The translations under genes and the position numbers were made by a program. Under the pieces are notes generated by a model. The model searched no databases. It worked only from the letters and a program-made list of their open reading frames with translations, and was not told where the DNA came from. Of a stretch of 64,000 nucleotides of DNA, positions 1-8,127 are shown piece after piece (position 1 is the first letter of the stretch; the number at the start of each line of letters is the position of its first letter). The stretch is taken from positions 620,001 to 684,000 of the forward strand of contig NZ_JACHLM010000002.1 in NCBI RefSeq assembly GCF_014207965.1, in the 5' to 3' direction. This stretch comes from Brevundimonas bullata (lineage in GTDB: Bacteria > Pseudomonadota > Alphaproteobacteria > Caulobacterales > Caulobacteraceae).

Positions 1-378
1 GCGTTTCAGATTGGCGGGAAACCCGGTCGCCAGATCGGTGGAGCGTCCCGGCTTGCCCGGCTGGTCGTTGTGACCGAACTGGATCAACACATAGGTTTCG
101 CTGAAACCCGGCGTCGCCATCTCGGCCAGGGCCAGATTCCACGAGCCCTCGGCGATATAGCTGCCGGAACTGCGCCCGCCGCGGGCCAGGTTCACGCAGG
201 CCGCGAACGAGGTCACGTGATAGGCGCAGAAGCTCGGCCCCCAGCCGCCGATCACCGCCGTGGTGGAGTCTCCGACCAGAACGATCTTGGATGCGCGGAT
301 CGGCTGGACAGCAGCCGCTTCAACCGTCGTCGTCTGGGCTGCGGCCAATGTCAGGGCGGCGGTCAGGGCGGCGAGCAT
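1..378 (-). CDS. SGNH/GDSL esterase, rhamnogalacturonan acetylesterase-like (CE12), 3' end outside window
   Basis: The first 126 residues of a secreted SGNH hydrolase are visible; the C-terminal part lies beyond position 1. Residues 1-23 form an alanine/leucine-rich signal peptide. Block I is GDST at residues 36-39, followed by an ARGGRSS block and IQFGHND, the pattern of CE12 esterases (RhgT/YesT type) that remove acetyl groups from rhamnogalacturonan or xylan. The ATG is preceded by GGAG nine bases upstream and sits one base after the epimerase stop, so it is probably the last visible gene of the xylose operon. Its pectin-type specificity fits the lyase locus nearby. Assignment to CE12 rather than another GDSL family is from motif recall; the catalytic Asp-His pair cannot be seen. 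Confidence 0.8.
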   Translation of the reverse strand, partial: MLAALTAALTLAAAQTTTVEAAAVQPIRASKIVLVGDSTTAVIGGWGPSFCAYHVTSFAACVNLARGGRSSGSYIAEGSWNLALAEMATPGFSETYVLIQFGHNDQPGKPGRSTDLATGFPANLKR

Positions 379-379
379 C

Positions 380-1237
380 TCAAATCTCCGAGGCGGTGAT
401 ACGGGCGGTCATCGACAGCGACTCTCCGGGCTTGAGCACCCTCAGACCGCTATCTTCGGTCGCGGGTGCGTTGTGAGCGTCCGGCCTGTGAGTCACGGGC
501 TCAACGCAGACGAAGGCTTCGGCTCGCGGCGCATAGATCTGGACCCATCGCGCGTTCGGCGAGGCGGTCAGATCGACCCGCCAGCCGTCGTGCAGCAGCG
601 CCGCACGCGCGGCCCAGTCGGCATAGGCGTGATCGACGAGGGGCGCCTCAGCCACGGCCACACCTTCGCGCCAGTCGATCAATTCGCCAGCCGCCGCCAG
701 CCGCTCCGGGATTTCACGCGCATCGGTCAGCCAGACCCGGGGCGCCGACAGCTGCAGCCGCGTCGCCGCCTCGACGGCGAAATAGGGATGCAGACCCAGT
801 CCGGCGGGCATGGCGGCTGCATCCGTGTTGACGAGGCCCAGGCTCATCTCCAGCCCGTCCTCGCTCAGCGTCAGCCGATGCGTGGCCGTCCAGGCCCAGG
901 GCCATTCCGGCGCGGCCTCTGCGGCCAAGGCCAGTTCGATCGTCCGGTCGTCGAGGCGGAGGACAGTCCAGCGCGAACGCCAACCGACGCCGTGCAAAGC
1001 GTGAGGCTCAAAGCCCGGCATGGCGGGAAGGCGCACCGCCCTTCCCTCAAACGCAAAGGCGCCGCCGTCGATGCGGTTGGCGTAGGGCGCCAGCGGAAAG
1101 CTGGACGCCGCCAGCGGACTATCCAGATCGTCCGGCGCCGGGCGCAGCACGTCGCGCCCGCGCCAGGTCAGGGACGTGATCGAGGCCCCGAGATCGGGCC
1201 GCAGACCGAGGGCCCAGTCGCCGCGTTCGATCCTCAC
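380..1237 (-). CDS. Aldose 1-epimerase family protein (mutarotase)
   Basis: A 285-residue cytoplasmic protein of the galactose mutarotase fold, without a signal peptide. Typical blocks are FPLAPYANRI near residues 48-57, HALHGVGW about 25 residues later and GLHPYF in the middle, the last two carrying the expected catalytic-site histidines. It would interconvert sugar anomers and so supply the beta-pyranose form to the xylose dehydrogenase encoded in the same operon. The start chosen is GTG, which overlaps the TGA of xylC; the frame is open for 38 codons further upstream, but that stretch lies inside xylC and looks like shadow sequence. The exact sugar is not determined. Confidence 0.85.
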   Translation of the reverse strand: MRIERGDWALGLRPDLGASITSLTWRGRDVLRPAPDDLDSPLAASSFPLAPYANRIDGGAFAFEGRAVRLPAMPGFEPHALHGVGWRSRWTVLRLDDRTIELALAAEAAPEWPWAWTATHRLTLSEDGLEMSLGLVNTDAAAMPAGLGLHPYFAVEAATRLQLSAPRVWLTDAREIPERLAAAGELIDWREGVAVAEAPLVDHAYADWAARAALLHDGWRVDLTASPNARWVQIYAPRAEAFVCVEPVTHRPDAHNAPATEDSGLRVLKPGESLSMTARITASEI

Positions 1238-2088
1238 AGGGCGATCCGATGTTGCGGCAGGCCCGGCGTCTCGACTCGCAGATGATAGAGGCCGCCCAGC
1301 GTCGGCTGAGCTGCGCGCCTGTCGGCGTTCCCCAGCCAGGCCGTAGTGCAATAAAGGTCGCGCCCGTCAGCGCCGCCGAAGGCCGCCTTGGTCACCGTCT
1401 GGACGGGGAAGCGGATCGTGCCGAGGCGCTGGCCGTCCGGCGCAAACCGCGCCACGCCCCAGCCGTTGAACAGGCAGACATGCAGCACCCCGTCCGCATC
1501 CATGCTCGGCCCGTCACAGTAACCGTCCTCGGTCGTCGCGAAGACCCTTCGGTTCGACAGCATGCCGTCCTGATGGTCGAAGGCCAGGACCGTCTTCTCC
1601 AGCGTGTCGTGATGATAGAGGGTTCGCCCGTCCGGGCTTAGACAAGGCCCGTTAGTGACGCCGTAACCGTCGTCGTGCCGCGTCAGCTCGCCCCTGAACC
1701 AGCGATAGAGGGCGCCGGTCTTGCCTTCCTCACTGTCGTCCATAGAGCCGAACCACAGCGAGCCGTCGGGCGCCACGAAACCATCATTGAGCCGGTTCTG
1801 CGGACGGTCCGTCTCGACGGGCTGGAACAGGGAGAAGTCGCCCATGTCCACGTCGAAGCGATAGAGACCGCCGCGGACGCCGCAGATCAGCGACCCGTCC
1901 TCGGCTGGAAGGGCGAAACCGATCTGCTCGGGCGCCTCCCACGACGCCTTGTCATTCGTCGAGGCGGTATAGCGATGCAGCCGCCGCCCCTTGATATCGA
2001 CGAACCACAGGCAGGCGCGGTCCGCGTCCCACACCGGCCCCTCGCCCAGTTCAGCCTGAACGTCCCAGACGAGGGTCGGCGTGCTCAT
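1234..2088 (-). CDS. xylC: SMP-30/gluconolactonase family, xylono-1,4-lactonase XylC
   Basis: 284 residues, a six-bladed beta-propeller lactonase of the SMP-30/LRE family. It opens with VWDVQAELGEGPVWD, whose glutamate (about residue 15) is a metal ligand in this family; later landmarks are NRLNDGFVAPDGSLWFGSMD and TNGPCLSPDGRTLYHHDT, with the conserved Asn and Asp metal ligands. It should hydrolyse the lactone made by xylose dehydrogenase to xylonate in the cytoplasm. It lies six bases downstream of xylA and overlaps the epimerase start. It resembles Caulobacter crescentus XylC as I remember it. An arabinolactonase role cannot be excluded, but XylX and XylB homologues in the operon favour xylose. 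Confidence 0.88.
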   Translation of the reverse strand: MSTPTLVWDVQAELGEGPVWDADRACLWFVDIKGRRLHRYTASTNDKASWEAPEQIGFALPAEDGSLICGVRGGLYRFDVDMGDFSLFQPVETDRPQNRLNDGFVAPDGSLWFGSMDDSEEGKTGALYRWFRGELTRHDDGYGVTNGPCLSPDGRTLYHHDTLEKTVLAFDHQDGMLSNRRVFATTEDGYCDGPSMDADGVLHVCLFNGWGVARFAPDGQRLGTIRFPVQTVTKAAFGGADGRDLYCTTAWLGNADRRAAQPTLGGLYHLRVETPGLPQHRIAL

Positions 2089-2093
2089 CCCGG

Positions 2094-3536
2094 TCAGCTC
2101 GCCGAGTAGCTGGTCTTGATCTGGGTGTAGAATTCGACGGCGGCGAAGCCCTGTTCGCGGGGGCCGTAGCTGGACTTCTTCGTGCCGCCGAAGGGCACGT
2201 GATAGTCCACCCCGGCGGTGGCCAGGTTGACCATGGTCATGCCGGCCTTGGCATTCCTCTGGAAGTCGCGGGCGTATTTGAGCGACTGGGTGACGATGCC
2301 CGCCGACAGGCCGAATTCAACGCCGTTGGCCACAGCCAGGGCCTCTTCGTAGCTGGCCACGCGAATGGTCGAGGCGACGGGGCCGAAGACTTCCTCGGTG
2401 TTGATGCGCGCGTCCGGCAGGGTGTCGGCGATCAGGGTCGGCTGGACGTACCAGCCCGGCTTGTCGAACTTTAGCCGCTCGCCGCCAGTAACGATCCGGC
2501 CGCCGCCGTCCTTGGCGATGTCGATGTAGTTGTACGACACATCACGCTGGGCCTCGGTCACCGCCGGCCCCATCTGGGTGTTGGGGTCGAGCGCGTCGCC
2601 GACGCGAAGCGCCGCGACCTTCTCGGCCAGCAGCGCCACGAAGCGGTCGTGGATGCCGTCCTGCACGATCAGGCGGCTGGACGCCGTGCAGCGCTGGCCG
2701 GTAGCGAAGAAGCTGCCGTCGAGTGCGATGTTCACCGCCCGCTCCAGATTGGCGTCGTCCAGGACGATCAGCGGGTTCTTGCCGCCCATCTCCAGCTGCA
2801 CGCGGGCCTGACGCTTCATCGCGCCCTCGGCCACGCCCGCTCCCACGCCCTGCGAGCCGGTGAAGGAAATGCCGTCCACGCCCGGATGGGCGACGATGGC
2901 CCGGCCCACGTCGCCGTCGCCGATGACCAAGTTGACCACGCCCTTGGGCAGGCCCGCCTCATGCAGGATGGCGATCAGGGCCTCGGCTGTGGCTGGCGTC
3001 GGACCGGCGGGCTTGATGACGACCGTGTTGCCGAAGGCAATGGCGGGGGCGATCTTCCAGGCCGGAATGGCGATGGGGAAGTTCCATGGCGTGATCAGGC
3101 CGAAGACCCCGACCGGCTGGCGATAGGTCTGGATCTCCACCCCCGGACGGGTCGAGGCCAGGTTCTGACCGTGCACGCGCAAGGCCTCGCCGGCGAAATA
3201 CTTCAGAACGCGCGCCGCGCGCATGGTCTCGCCTATGCCTTCGGGCAGGGTCTTGCCCTCCTCGCGCGACAGCAGGCGGCCGATCTGCGGCGCGCGCTCC
3301 ATCAGCAGGGATCCGGCCCGGTCAAGCACGTCGAAGCGCACCTCCGGCGAGGCGTCGGCCCATCCCGGGAAGGCGGCCCGCGCCGCCTGCACCGCCTGAT
3401 CGACCTCGGCGGCCCCGCCCTTGGGCGTGCGGGCCACGACGTCGCGCGTGTCGGACGGGTTCAGGCTCTCGCCCGACAGATCGCCGCCCACCTTCTCGCC
3501 GCCGATCCAGTGCGAAAGTTCAAGCGTGTCCGTCAT
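2094..3536 (-). CDS. xylA: 2,5-dioxopentanoate (alpha-ketoglutarate semialdehyde) dehydrogenase XylA
   Basis: A 480-residue aldehyde dehydrogenase of normal length. Catalytic residues are Asn152 in TPWNFP, Glu249 in LEMGGKNP and nucleophile Cys283 in GQRCTASSR. It should carry out the last Weimberg step, NAD(P)-dependent oxidation of 2,5-dioxopentanoate to 2-oxoglutarate, linking pentose to the TCA cycle. The sequence is very close to C. crescentus XylA as I recall it, including the N-terminal MTDTL and the ending KTSYS. The ATG has AAAGGA about seven bases upstream. Note that this xylA is not xylose isomerase, which carries the same symbol in enteric bacteria. Confidence 0.93.
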   Translation of the reverse strand: MTDTLELSHWIGGEKVGGDLSGESLNPSDTRDVVARTPKGGAAEVDQAVQAARAAFPGWADASPEVRFDVLDRAGSLLMERAPQIGRLLSREEGKTLPEGIGETMRAARVLKYFAGEALRVHGQNLASTRPGVEIQTYRQPVGVFGLITPWNFPIAIPAWKIAPAIAFGNTVVIKPAGPTPATAEALIAILHEAGLPKGVVNLVIGDGDVGRAIVAHPGVDGISFTGSQGVGAGVAEGAMKRQARVQLEMGGKNPLIVLDDANLERAVNIALDGSFFATGQRCTASSRLIVQDGIHDRFVALLAEKVAALRVGDALDPNTQMGPAVTEAQRDVSYNYIDIAKDGGGRIVTGGERLKFDKPGWYVQPTLIADTLPDARINTEEVFGPVASTIRVASYEEALAVANGVEFGLSAGIVTQSLKYARDFQRNAKAGMTMVNLATAGVDYHVPFGGTKKSSYGPREQGFAAVEFYTQIKTSYSAS

Positions 3537-3559
3537 GGGAAAGTCCTTTCAGAGAGGCT

Positions 3560-3589
3560 GCGGGGGCGACAAGAGAGCGCCGCCCCCGC
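3560..3589. other. Intercistronic hairpin in the xyl operon
   Basis: A perfect 9-bp GC stem (positions 3560-3568 with 3581-3589, 12-base loop) lies between the symporter stop and the xylA start. No run of T follows it in the direction of transcription, so it is more likely an mRNA-stability or processing element than a terminator. A second 7-bp stem (5085-5091 with 5102-5108) occupies the xylB-symporter gap. Confidence 0.45.
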
Positions 3590-3623
3590 CTTCGGGGAGA
3601 TCAGATAGCAGAGCTTTCGGGCG

Positions 3624-5054
3624 TCAGCCCATGTCTTCCAGTTCGCGTCCGCGCGTCTCTTTCACCCAGGCCTGGACCAGGAAGAAGGAGATCAAGGCGC
3701 TGACGGAGTAGAAGCCGTAGGTCACCACCAGCCCGAGGCTGGCCGCCATCCACGGAAAGCTGACGGCGATGGCGAAGTTGGCGATCCACTGGGCGAAGCC
3801 GGCGACGGCCAGGGCCGAACCGCGCATCTGATTGGGGAACATCTCACCCAGCATGACCCACATGACCGGGCCCCAGCTGAGGTTGAAGAAGACCACATAG
3901 GCGTTGGCCGAAATCAGCGCGGTCAAGCCCGTCTGGTCGTCCAGATGCAGGGAGCCGTCGATCATGGTCGCCTTGGAGAAGCACCAGGCCAGGACGCCCA
4001 ACGTGACGAACATCCCGACCGAGCCGATCAGCAGCAGGGGCTTGCGCCCGATCTTGTCGATGACCGCGACGGCGCCGAGGCAAGCCGCGATCGACAGGAC
4101 GCCGGACAGGATGTTGATCTGCAGGGCATCGCTCTCGGAGAAGCCGACCGACTGCCACAGCACCGCGCCATAGTAGAAGACAATGTTGATGCCGACCAGT
4201 TGCTGGAACACCGCCAGGATCAGACCGGCCCAGACGATGGGGCGCACCTTGCGCGTCGCCGGGTCCAGAAGATCGGCGAAGCGGGGCTTGTGGTCGGCGG
4301 TCAGCGAGGCGCGAATTTCGGCGACCTTGCGCGCGCCTGCGTCGGGGCCGAACAGCTTGGACAGCACGGCTTCGGCCTGGGCGTCCTTCTTCTTGACCAC
4401 CAGGAAGCGCGGGCTTTCAGGGATGGCCAACAGGGCCAGGAAGTAGATCGCGGCTGGCACGACCTGCAGCCAGAACATCCAGCGCCAGGCCGGATAGCCG
4501 AGCCAGAACTCGGCGGTCGATCCGCCCGCCGTCTTGGCCAAGGCATAGTTGGCGACGAAGGCCCCGGTCAGGCCGGTGATGATCATGATCTGCTGAACCG
4601 ACGACAGCCGCCCCCTGATCGAGGCCGGGGTCACTTCGGAAATATAGGCCGGCGAAAGCACCGAGGCCGCGCCGACGCCGAGGCCGCCGATGAAGCGGGC
4701 GATGATGAAGTGAGCCGAACTGTCCGCCGCTCCGGCCCAGACGGCCGAGATGATGAACATGACGGCGGCGATCTGCATCACCGTGCGGCGGCCGACGGCG
4801 TCCGCCAGTCGTCCCGCCGCGAAGGCCCCGAAGGCGCAGCCTAGCAGGATAGCGCCGACGTTGAAGCCGGTCCCCAGCGCCGACAGGTTGAAGGCCGCCT
4901 CCAGCCCGTCCTGCGTGCCGTTGATGACGCCGGAGTCATAGCCGAACATGAAGCCGCCGATGGTGGCCACGGCCACGATCAGGGCGATGAAGGCCATGTT
5001 GACCCGGTCATTCCCCGCGATATCCGGGCCTGAAGCCCCTGTCGGTCCCGCCAT
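3624..5054 (-). CDS. MFS sugar:H+ symporter, XylE/GalP family
   Basis: 476 residues with about twelve membrane segments, sugar-porter family. The first segment ends in GGFMFGYDSGVINGT, the RXGRR signature follows (DAVGRRTVM), and PESPRFLV comes before the central loop; QQLVGINIVFYYGA in segment 7 is the sugar-binding stretch of XylE-type porters. It should import D-xylose or another pentose with protons across the inner membrane. The chosen ATG follows GGGGAGGGACGAAA; an in-frame extension of 55 codons upstream has no such site and is not hydrophobic. It sits between xylB and xylA, unlike the classical C. crescentus xylXABCD order, so the transporter has been placed inside the operon. Confidence 0.9.
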   Translation of the reverse strand: MAGPTGASGPDIAGNDRVNMAFIALIVAVATIGGFMFGYDSGVINGTQDGLEAAFNLSALGTGFNVGAILLGCAFGAFAAGRLADAVGRRTVMQIAAVMFIISAVWAGAADSSAHFIIARFIGGLGVGAASVLSPAYISEVTPASIRGRLSSVQQIMIITGLTGAFVANYALAKTAGGSTAEFWLGYPAWRWMFWLQVVPAAIYFLALLAIPESPRFLVVKKKDAQAEAVLSKLFGPDAGARKVAEIRASLTADHKPRFADLLDPATRKVRPIVWAGLILAVFQQLVGINIVFYYGAVLWQSVGFSESDALQINILSGVLSIAACLGAVAVIDKIGRKPLLLIGSVGMFVTLGVLAWCFSKATMIDGSLHLDDQTGLTALISANAYVVFFNLSWGPVMWVMLGEMFPNQMRGSALAVAGFAQWIANFAIAVSFPWMAASLGLVVTYGFYSVSALISFFLVQAWVKETRGRELEDMG

Positions 5055-5127
5055 TTTCGTCCCTCCCCAGGTCCGAGTGGTTGACCGCCCGTCGTTGATC
5101 GCGGGCGGCGATGAAATCAGATTTGCG

Positions 5128-5886
5128 TCAGCGCCAGCCCGCGTCCACGAAATACTCGTGCCCGGTGATGAAACGGGCGTCGTCGGAGGCCAGGAAGAGG
5201 GCCAGGGCCGCGACGTCACGCGGCTCGATCCGGCCCTTCAGGCACTGGGCGGCGACGATCTCGGCCTCGCCCTCCGGCGTGTACCACTTCATCTGACGTG
5301 GGGTTTTGACGTTGCCGGGCACGATGCAGGCGACCCGCACCCCGTCGGCCCCGAGCTCGCGCGCCAGCGCCCGCGTCATGCCCTCGATGCCGGCCTTGGC
5401 GGTTTCGTAAATCGACAGGTCGGGCAGACCCAGATGCCAGCTGATCGAGCCCAGGTTCAGGATCACCCCCCGTCCCTGCGCGCGCATGGCGGGAGCCACA
5501 GACTGGGCCGCGAAATAGAGGTGCCGCAGGTTCACCGCCACCCGCTCGTCCCAATAGGCGGGCGTGACATCGGCCAGGGCGTGGCGGTCGTCGCTGGCGG
5601 CGTTGTTGATCAGAACGTCGATCGCACCGTGACGCGCCGCCACGTCCGTTAGACAGGCCTGCATCGCCTCGACCCGCGTCAGGTCGCAGGCATGGAAGAC
5701 CGGCGCCGGGTCCAGATGCGCCAGCAACGCCTCCAGCGCACGCGAGTCCGCCTCGGCCACATCGAAGAAGACCACCCGCGCGCCTTGTCGGGCGAAGGCC
5801 TCGACCAGGCCCGCGCCTATGCCCGAACCGCCGCCGGTGACGACGACCAGCCGCCCCTTTAGCGAAGGATAGACCGCGCCGCTCAC
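5128..5886 (-). CDS. xylB: D-xylose 1-dehydrogenase (SDR) XylB
   Basis: 252 residues, a classical short-chain dehydrogenase. The Rossmann motif TGGGSGIG is at residues 17-24, NNAA near 94-97, and the catalytic triad is Ser147, Tyr160 and Lys164 in YETAK. It should oxidise D-xylose to xylonolactone with NAD+, the first Weimberg step. The opening YPSLKGR and the ending GHEYFVDAGWR match C. crescentus XylB as remembered. Its ATG overlaps the stop of xylX, so the two are translationally coupled. L-arabinose as substrate is possible in principle, but the close resemblance to XylB favours xylose. Confidence 0.92.
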   Translation of the reverse strand: MSGAVYPSLKGRLVVVTGGGSGIGAGLVEAFARQGARVVFFDVAEADSRALEALLAHLDPAPVFHACDLTRVEAMQACLTDVAARHGAIDVLINNAASDDRHALADVTPAYWDERVAVNLRHLYFAAQSVAPAMRAQGRGVILNLGSISWHLGLPDLSIYETAKAGIEGMTRALARELGADGVRVACIVPGNVKTPRQMKWYTPEGEAEIVAAQCLKGRIEPRDVAALALFLASDDARFITGHEYFVDAGWR

Positions 5887-7028
5887 GCCGCGCCGCCCAG
5901 CAGACCGCGCCCGGCCAGATTCCGCATGAGGCCGCCGACGCCCAGCGCCCAGGGCGGCGCCTGATCGCAGGTGGCGACGATGTTTTCGAGCACGCCCAGC
6001 CTGTCCGACGAGACCCGCACCCGGTCGCCGACCTTGTGCGTGAATCCCTTGCCTGCTTCGCCGCGATCCTCGACCGGGGCGAACATGGTGCCGAGATAGA
6101 GAGCGAAACCATCGGGGTATTGGTGGGCGCTCAGGGTCTGGGCCGCCAAATCCTCGGGATCGCGGCTGATCAGGCGCATCGAGCTTTCGCCGGTCATGAC
6201 GAAGCCGTCCTCGCCCTCGACCTCCAGCCGCACCGTGGCCGCGCGAACGTCGTCCATGCTGAAGCCCTCATCGAACAGGCGGATGAAAGGGCCGACCGCC
6301 GCCGAGGCGTTGTTGTCCTTGGCCTTGCCCAGCAGCAAGGCCGAGCGCCCCTCGATGTCGCGCAGGTTGACGTCATTGCCCAGGCTGGCGCCGACCGGCC
6401 GCCCCGCCGGATCACAGACGATCACCACCTCGGGCTCGGGATTGTTCCACGCCGAGTCCGCGCGTACCCCGACCGCCGCGCCCGCGCCGACCGAGGCCAG
6501 GACCGGGGCCTTGGTGAAGATTTCGGCATAGGGGCCGATGGCGACCTCGAGATACTGCGACCACAGGCCATCGGCGATCAATTGCGCCTTGACGGCTTCA
6601 GCCTGAACCGAGCCCGGCTTCAGGTCCTTCAGCTCCCCGCCGATGCGCTCCAACAGGCCCTGACGAATGGCGTTGGCGGCGGCGGCGTCACCGCGCGCCC
6701 TCTCTTCGATCACGCGTTCCAGCGCCGAAACGGCGAAGGTCACACCCGAGGCCTTGATGCATTGCAGGTCCAACGGCGACAGCAGCGCCAGCCCCTCGTC
6801 GCCCCAGGACGTGGCGACCATCAGGTCCTCGACCGCGCCCAGATCGCGCCCCTCGGCGGCGGCGAGATCGGGTCGCGCCAGAGCCATCGCCGTCGTCGGA
6901 GCGAAGGCGGAAATGTCGAGTAATCGGCCGCGCCGCAGCAGCACGGGCGTCGGTCCCTCAGCGGTCTCGATCCGTCCCAGAAGGACAGCCGCGCGCCAAT
7001 CACGCGGCAGAATGGCGGTCATGTCCAA
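5883..7028 (-). CDS. xylX: 2-keto-3-deoxy-D-xylonate dehydratase XylX (FAH family)
   Basis: 381 residues of the fumarylacetoacetate-hydrolase-like dehydratase family. Landmarks are LSPLDLQCIKASGVTFAVS, ERVIEERARGD, the NNPEPEVVIVCD metal-site block and GNDVNLRDIEGRSALLL. It converts 2-keto-3-deoxyxylonate to 2,5-dioxopentanoate. The start taken is a TTG with GGAG seven bases upstream, giving the same N-terminal length as C. crescentus XylX (LPxDWxAAxLLGRI at the same offset); an ATG six bases further in (7022) is the alternative. It is the first gene of the xyl operon and lies directly behind the palindromic operator. Confidence 0.92.
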   Translation of the reverse strand: MDMTAILPRDWRAAVLLGRIETAEGPTPVLLRRGRLLDISAFAPTTAMALARPDLAAAEGRDLGAVEDLMVATSWGDEGLALLSPLDLQCIKASGVTFAVSALERVIEERARGDAAAANAIRQGLLERIGGELKDLKPGSVQAEAVKAQLIADGLWSQYLEVAIGPYAEIFTKAPVLASVGAGAAVGVRADSAWNNPEPEVVIVCDPAGRPVGASLGNDVNLRDIEGRSALLLGKAKDNNASAAVGPFIRLFDEGFSMDDVRAATVRLEVEGEDGFVMTGESSMRLISRDPEDLAAQTLSAHQYPDGFALYLGTMFAPVEDRGEAGKGFTHKVGDRVRVSSDRLGVLENIVATCDQAPPWALGVGGLMRNLAGRGLLGGAA

Positions 7029-7056
7029 GGCGCGTCTCCCACACGATCTGCCATCG

Positions 7057-7070
7057 TGTTAGCGCTAACA
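7057..7070. promoter_or_regulatory. XylR operator, perfect 14-bp palindrome
   Basis: The sequence TGTTAGCGCTAACA is a perfect inverted repeat of the LacI-family type with a central CG. It matches the operator known from Caulobacter xylose promoters and lies 28 bases upstream of the xylX TTG. It overlaps the proposed -10 element, a standard geometry for repression relieved by xylose. Confidence 0.88.
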
Positions 7071-7095
7071 TTCCCCACCCGGAAACCGGTGTCAA
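7065..7095 (-). promoter_or_regulatory. Proposed xylX promoter
   Basis: On the minus strand TTGACA (7090-7095) is followed after 18-19 bases by ATGTTA/TGTTAG (7065-7071), which lies inside the XylR palindrome. The -35 element overlaps the last codons of xylR. The -35 is consensus but the -10 and spacing are poor, so the exact start point is uncertain. Confidence 0.55.
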
Positions 7096-8096
7096 CCTGG
7101 TGGCGCGGTGCTTTCGCGTTCAATCAGGCGATGTTCGACGAATTCTGTTTCGATCTCCTCCCGGCTCGCCAGACGCAGGACCGCGCGGCGCGCCATCTCG
7201 GCCACCGGCTGGCGGATGGTCGTCAGGGCGGGCCAGACGCTGGCGGCCAGGTAGGTGTCGTCGAACCCGGCCACCGAAACGTCGGCGGGCGTCTGAAAGC
7301 CCTCGGCGTGGACCGCCGCCAGGGCGCCGGCGGCCATGTCGTCGTTGCCGGCGAACAAGGCCGTGGGGCGCGGGCGCGCCGCCAGCAGCCGCCGCGCCGC
7401 CTCGAAGCCTGAGCGATAGGTGAAGTCGCCGTGATCGACCAGCAGTTCGACGCCCGACGCCGCGTCGACGGCGGCCTGCGCGCCCCGGCGGCGGTCGGCG
7501 CTGGCGCTCTGGTCGGCGCGGCCCTCGATCAGGCCGATGCGACGATGGCCCAAATCGATCAGCCGTTGCGTCATCTCGGCCGCGGCGCTGACGTCATCCA
7601 CGCGCAGGGCGCCCGCCATGCCCTCGGCGGGCGGCGCGGCCAGCAGCACGGCCTTGAGCCCCGCCCCCCGGATAGCGTCCAGGGTCGCGACGGATTCGCC
7701 CAGCGGCGGCGGCACGATCAGGCCCTGCGCCCCGCCCGCCGCCAGCCGCCGCACGGCCTCGGCCTCCTGCGCCGGATCGCCCGCCTGCGAGGGCTCGATC
7801 ATCAGCAACAGCCCCGCCGCCCGCGCCCCGGCCAGAGCGCCTGACAGGACCTCGGCCAGATAGGCGTTGCTGGGGTTGGCGTAGAGCAGACCGATCCGCC
7901 CCGCCCCGCCCCGCGCCAGAATCCGCGCCGCCGGATCGGGCGCATAGCCCGCCGCATCGATCACCGCCTGGACCCGTTCGCGCGTCGCCGCGCTGACCCG
8001 CACCCCGCCGTTGATGACGCGCGACACCGTCATGGCCGACACCCCCGCGCGGCGGGCAATGTCGTCAATCGTCGGGTTGCGGTCGTCTGCGGCCAT
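7092..8096 (-). CDS. xylR: LacI-family transcriptional regulator, probable XylR
   Basis: 334 residues. The N-terminal helix-turn-helix is TIDDIARRAGVSAMTVSRVINGG (about residues 9-31), followed by the hinge and a periplasmic-binding-protein-like effector domain ending with SVAGFDDTYLA and TTIRQPVAEMA. The start is the ATG at MAADDRN; the 42-codon in-frame extension overlaps the gene upstream and is arginine-rich shadow. It ends 69 bases before xylX, with the palindrome between, so it most likely represses the xyl operon with a pentose as inducer. Only 31 bases separate it from the large beta-helix gene upstream, so read-through transcription is likely. Confidence 0.88.
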   Translation of the reverse strand: MAADDRNPTIDDIARRAGVSAMTVSRVINGGVRVSAATRERVQAVIDAAGYAPDPAARILARGGAGRIGLLYANPSNAYLAEVLSGALAGARAAGLLLMIEPSQAGDPAQEAEAVRRLAAGGAQGLIVPPPLGESVATLDAIRGAGLKAVLLAAPPAEGMAGALRVDDVSAAAEMTQRLIDLGHRRIGLIEGRADQSASADRRRGAQAAVDAASGVELLVDHGDFTYRSGFEAARRLLAARPRPTALFAGNDDMAAGALAAVHAEGFQTPADVSVAGFDDTYLAASVWPALTTIRQPVAEMARRAVLRLASREEIETEFVEHRLIERESTAPPG

Positions 8097-8127
8097 GGCG
8101 CAGTGGTTGCGGCAAGCGCCGCCGCCG

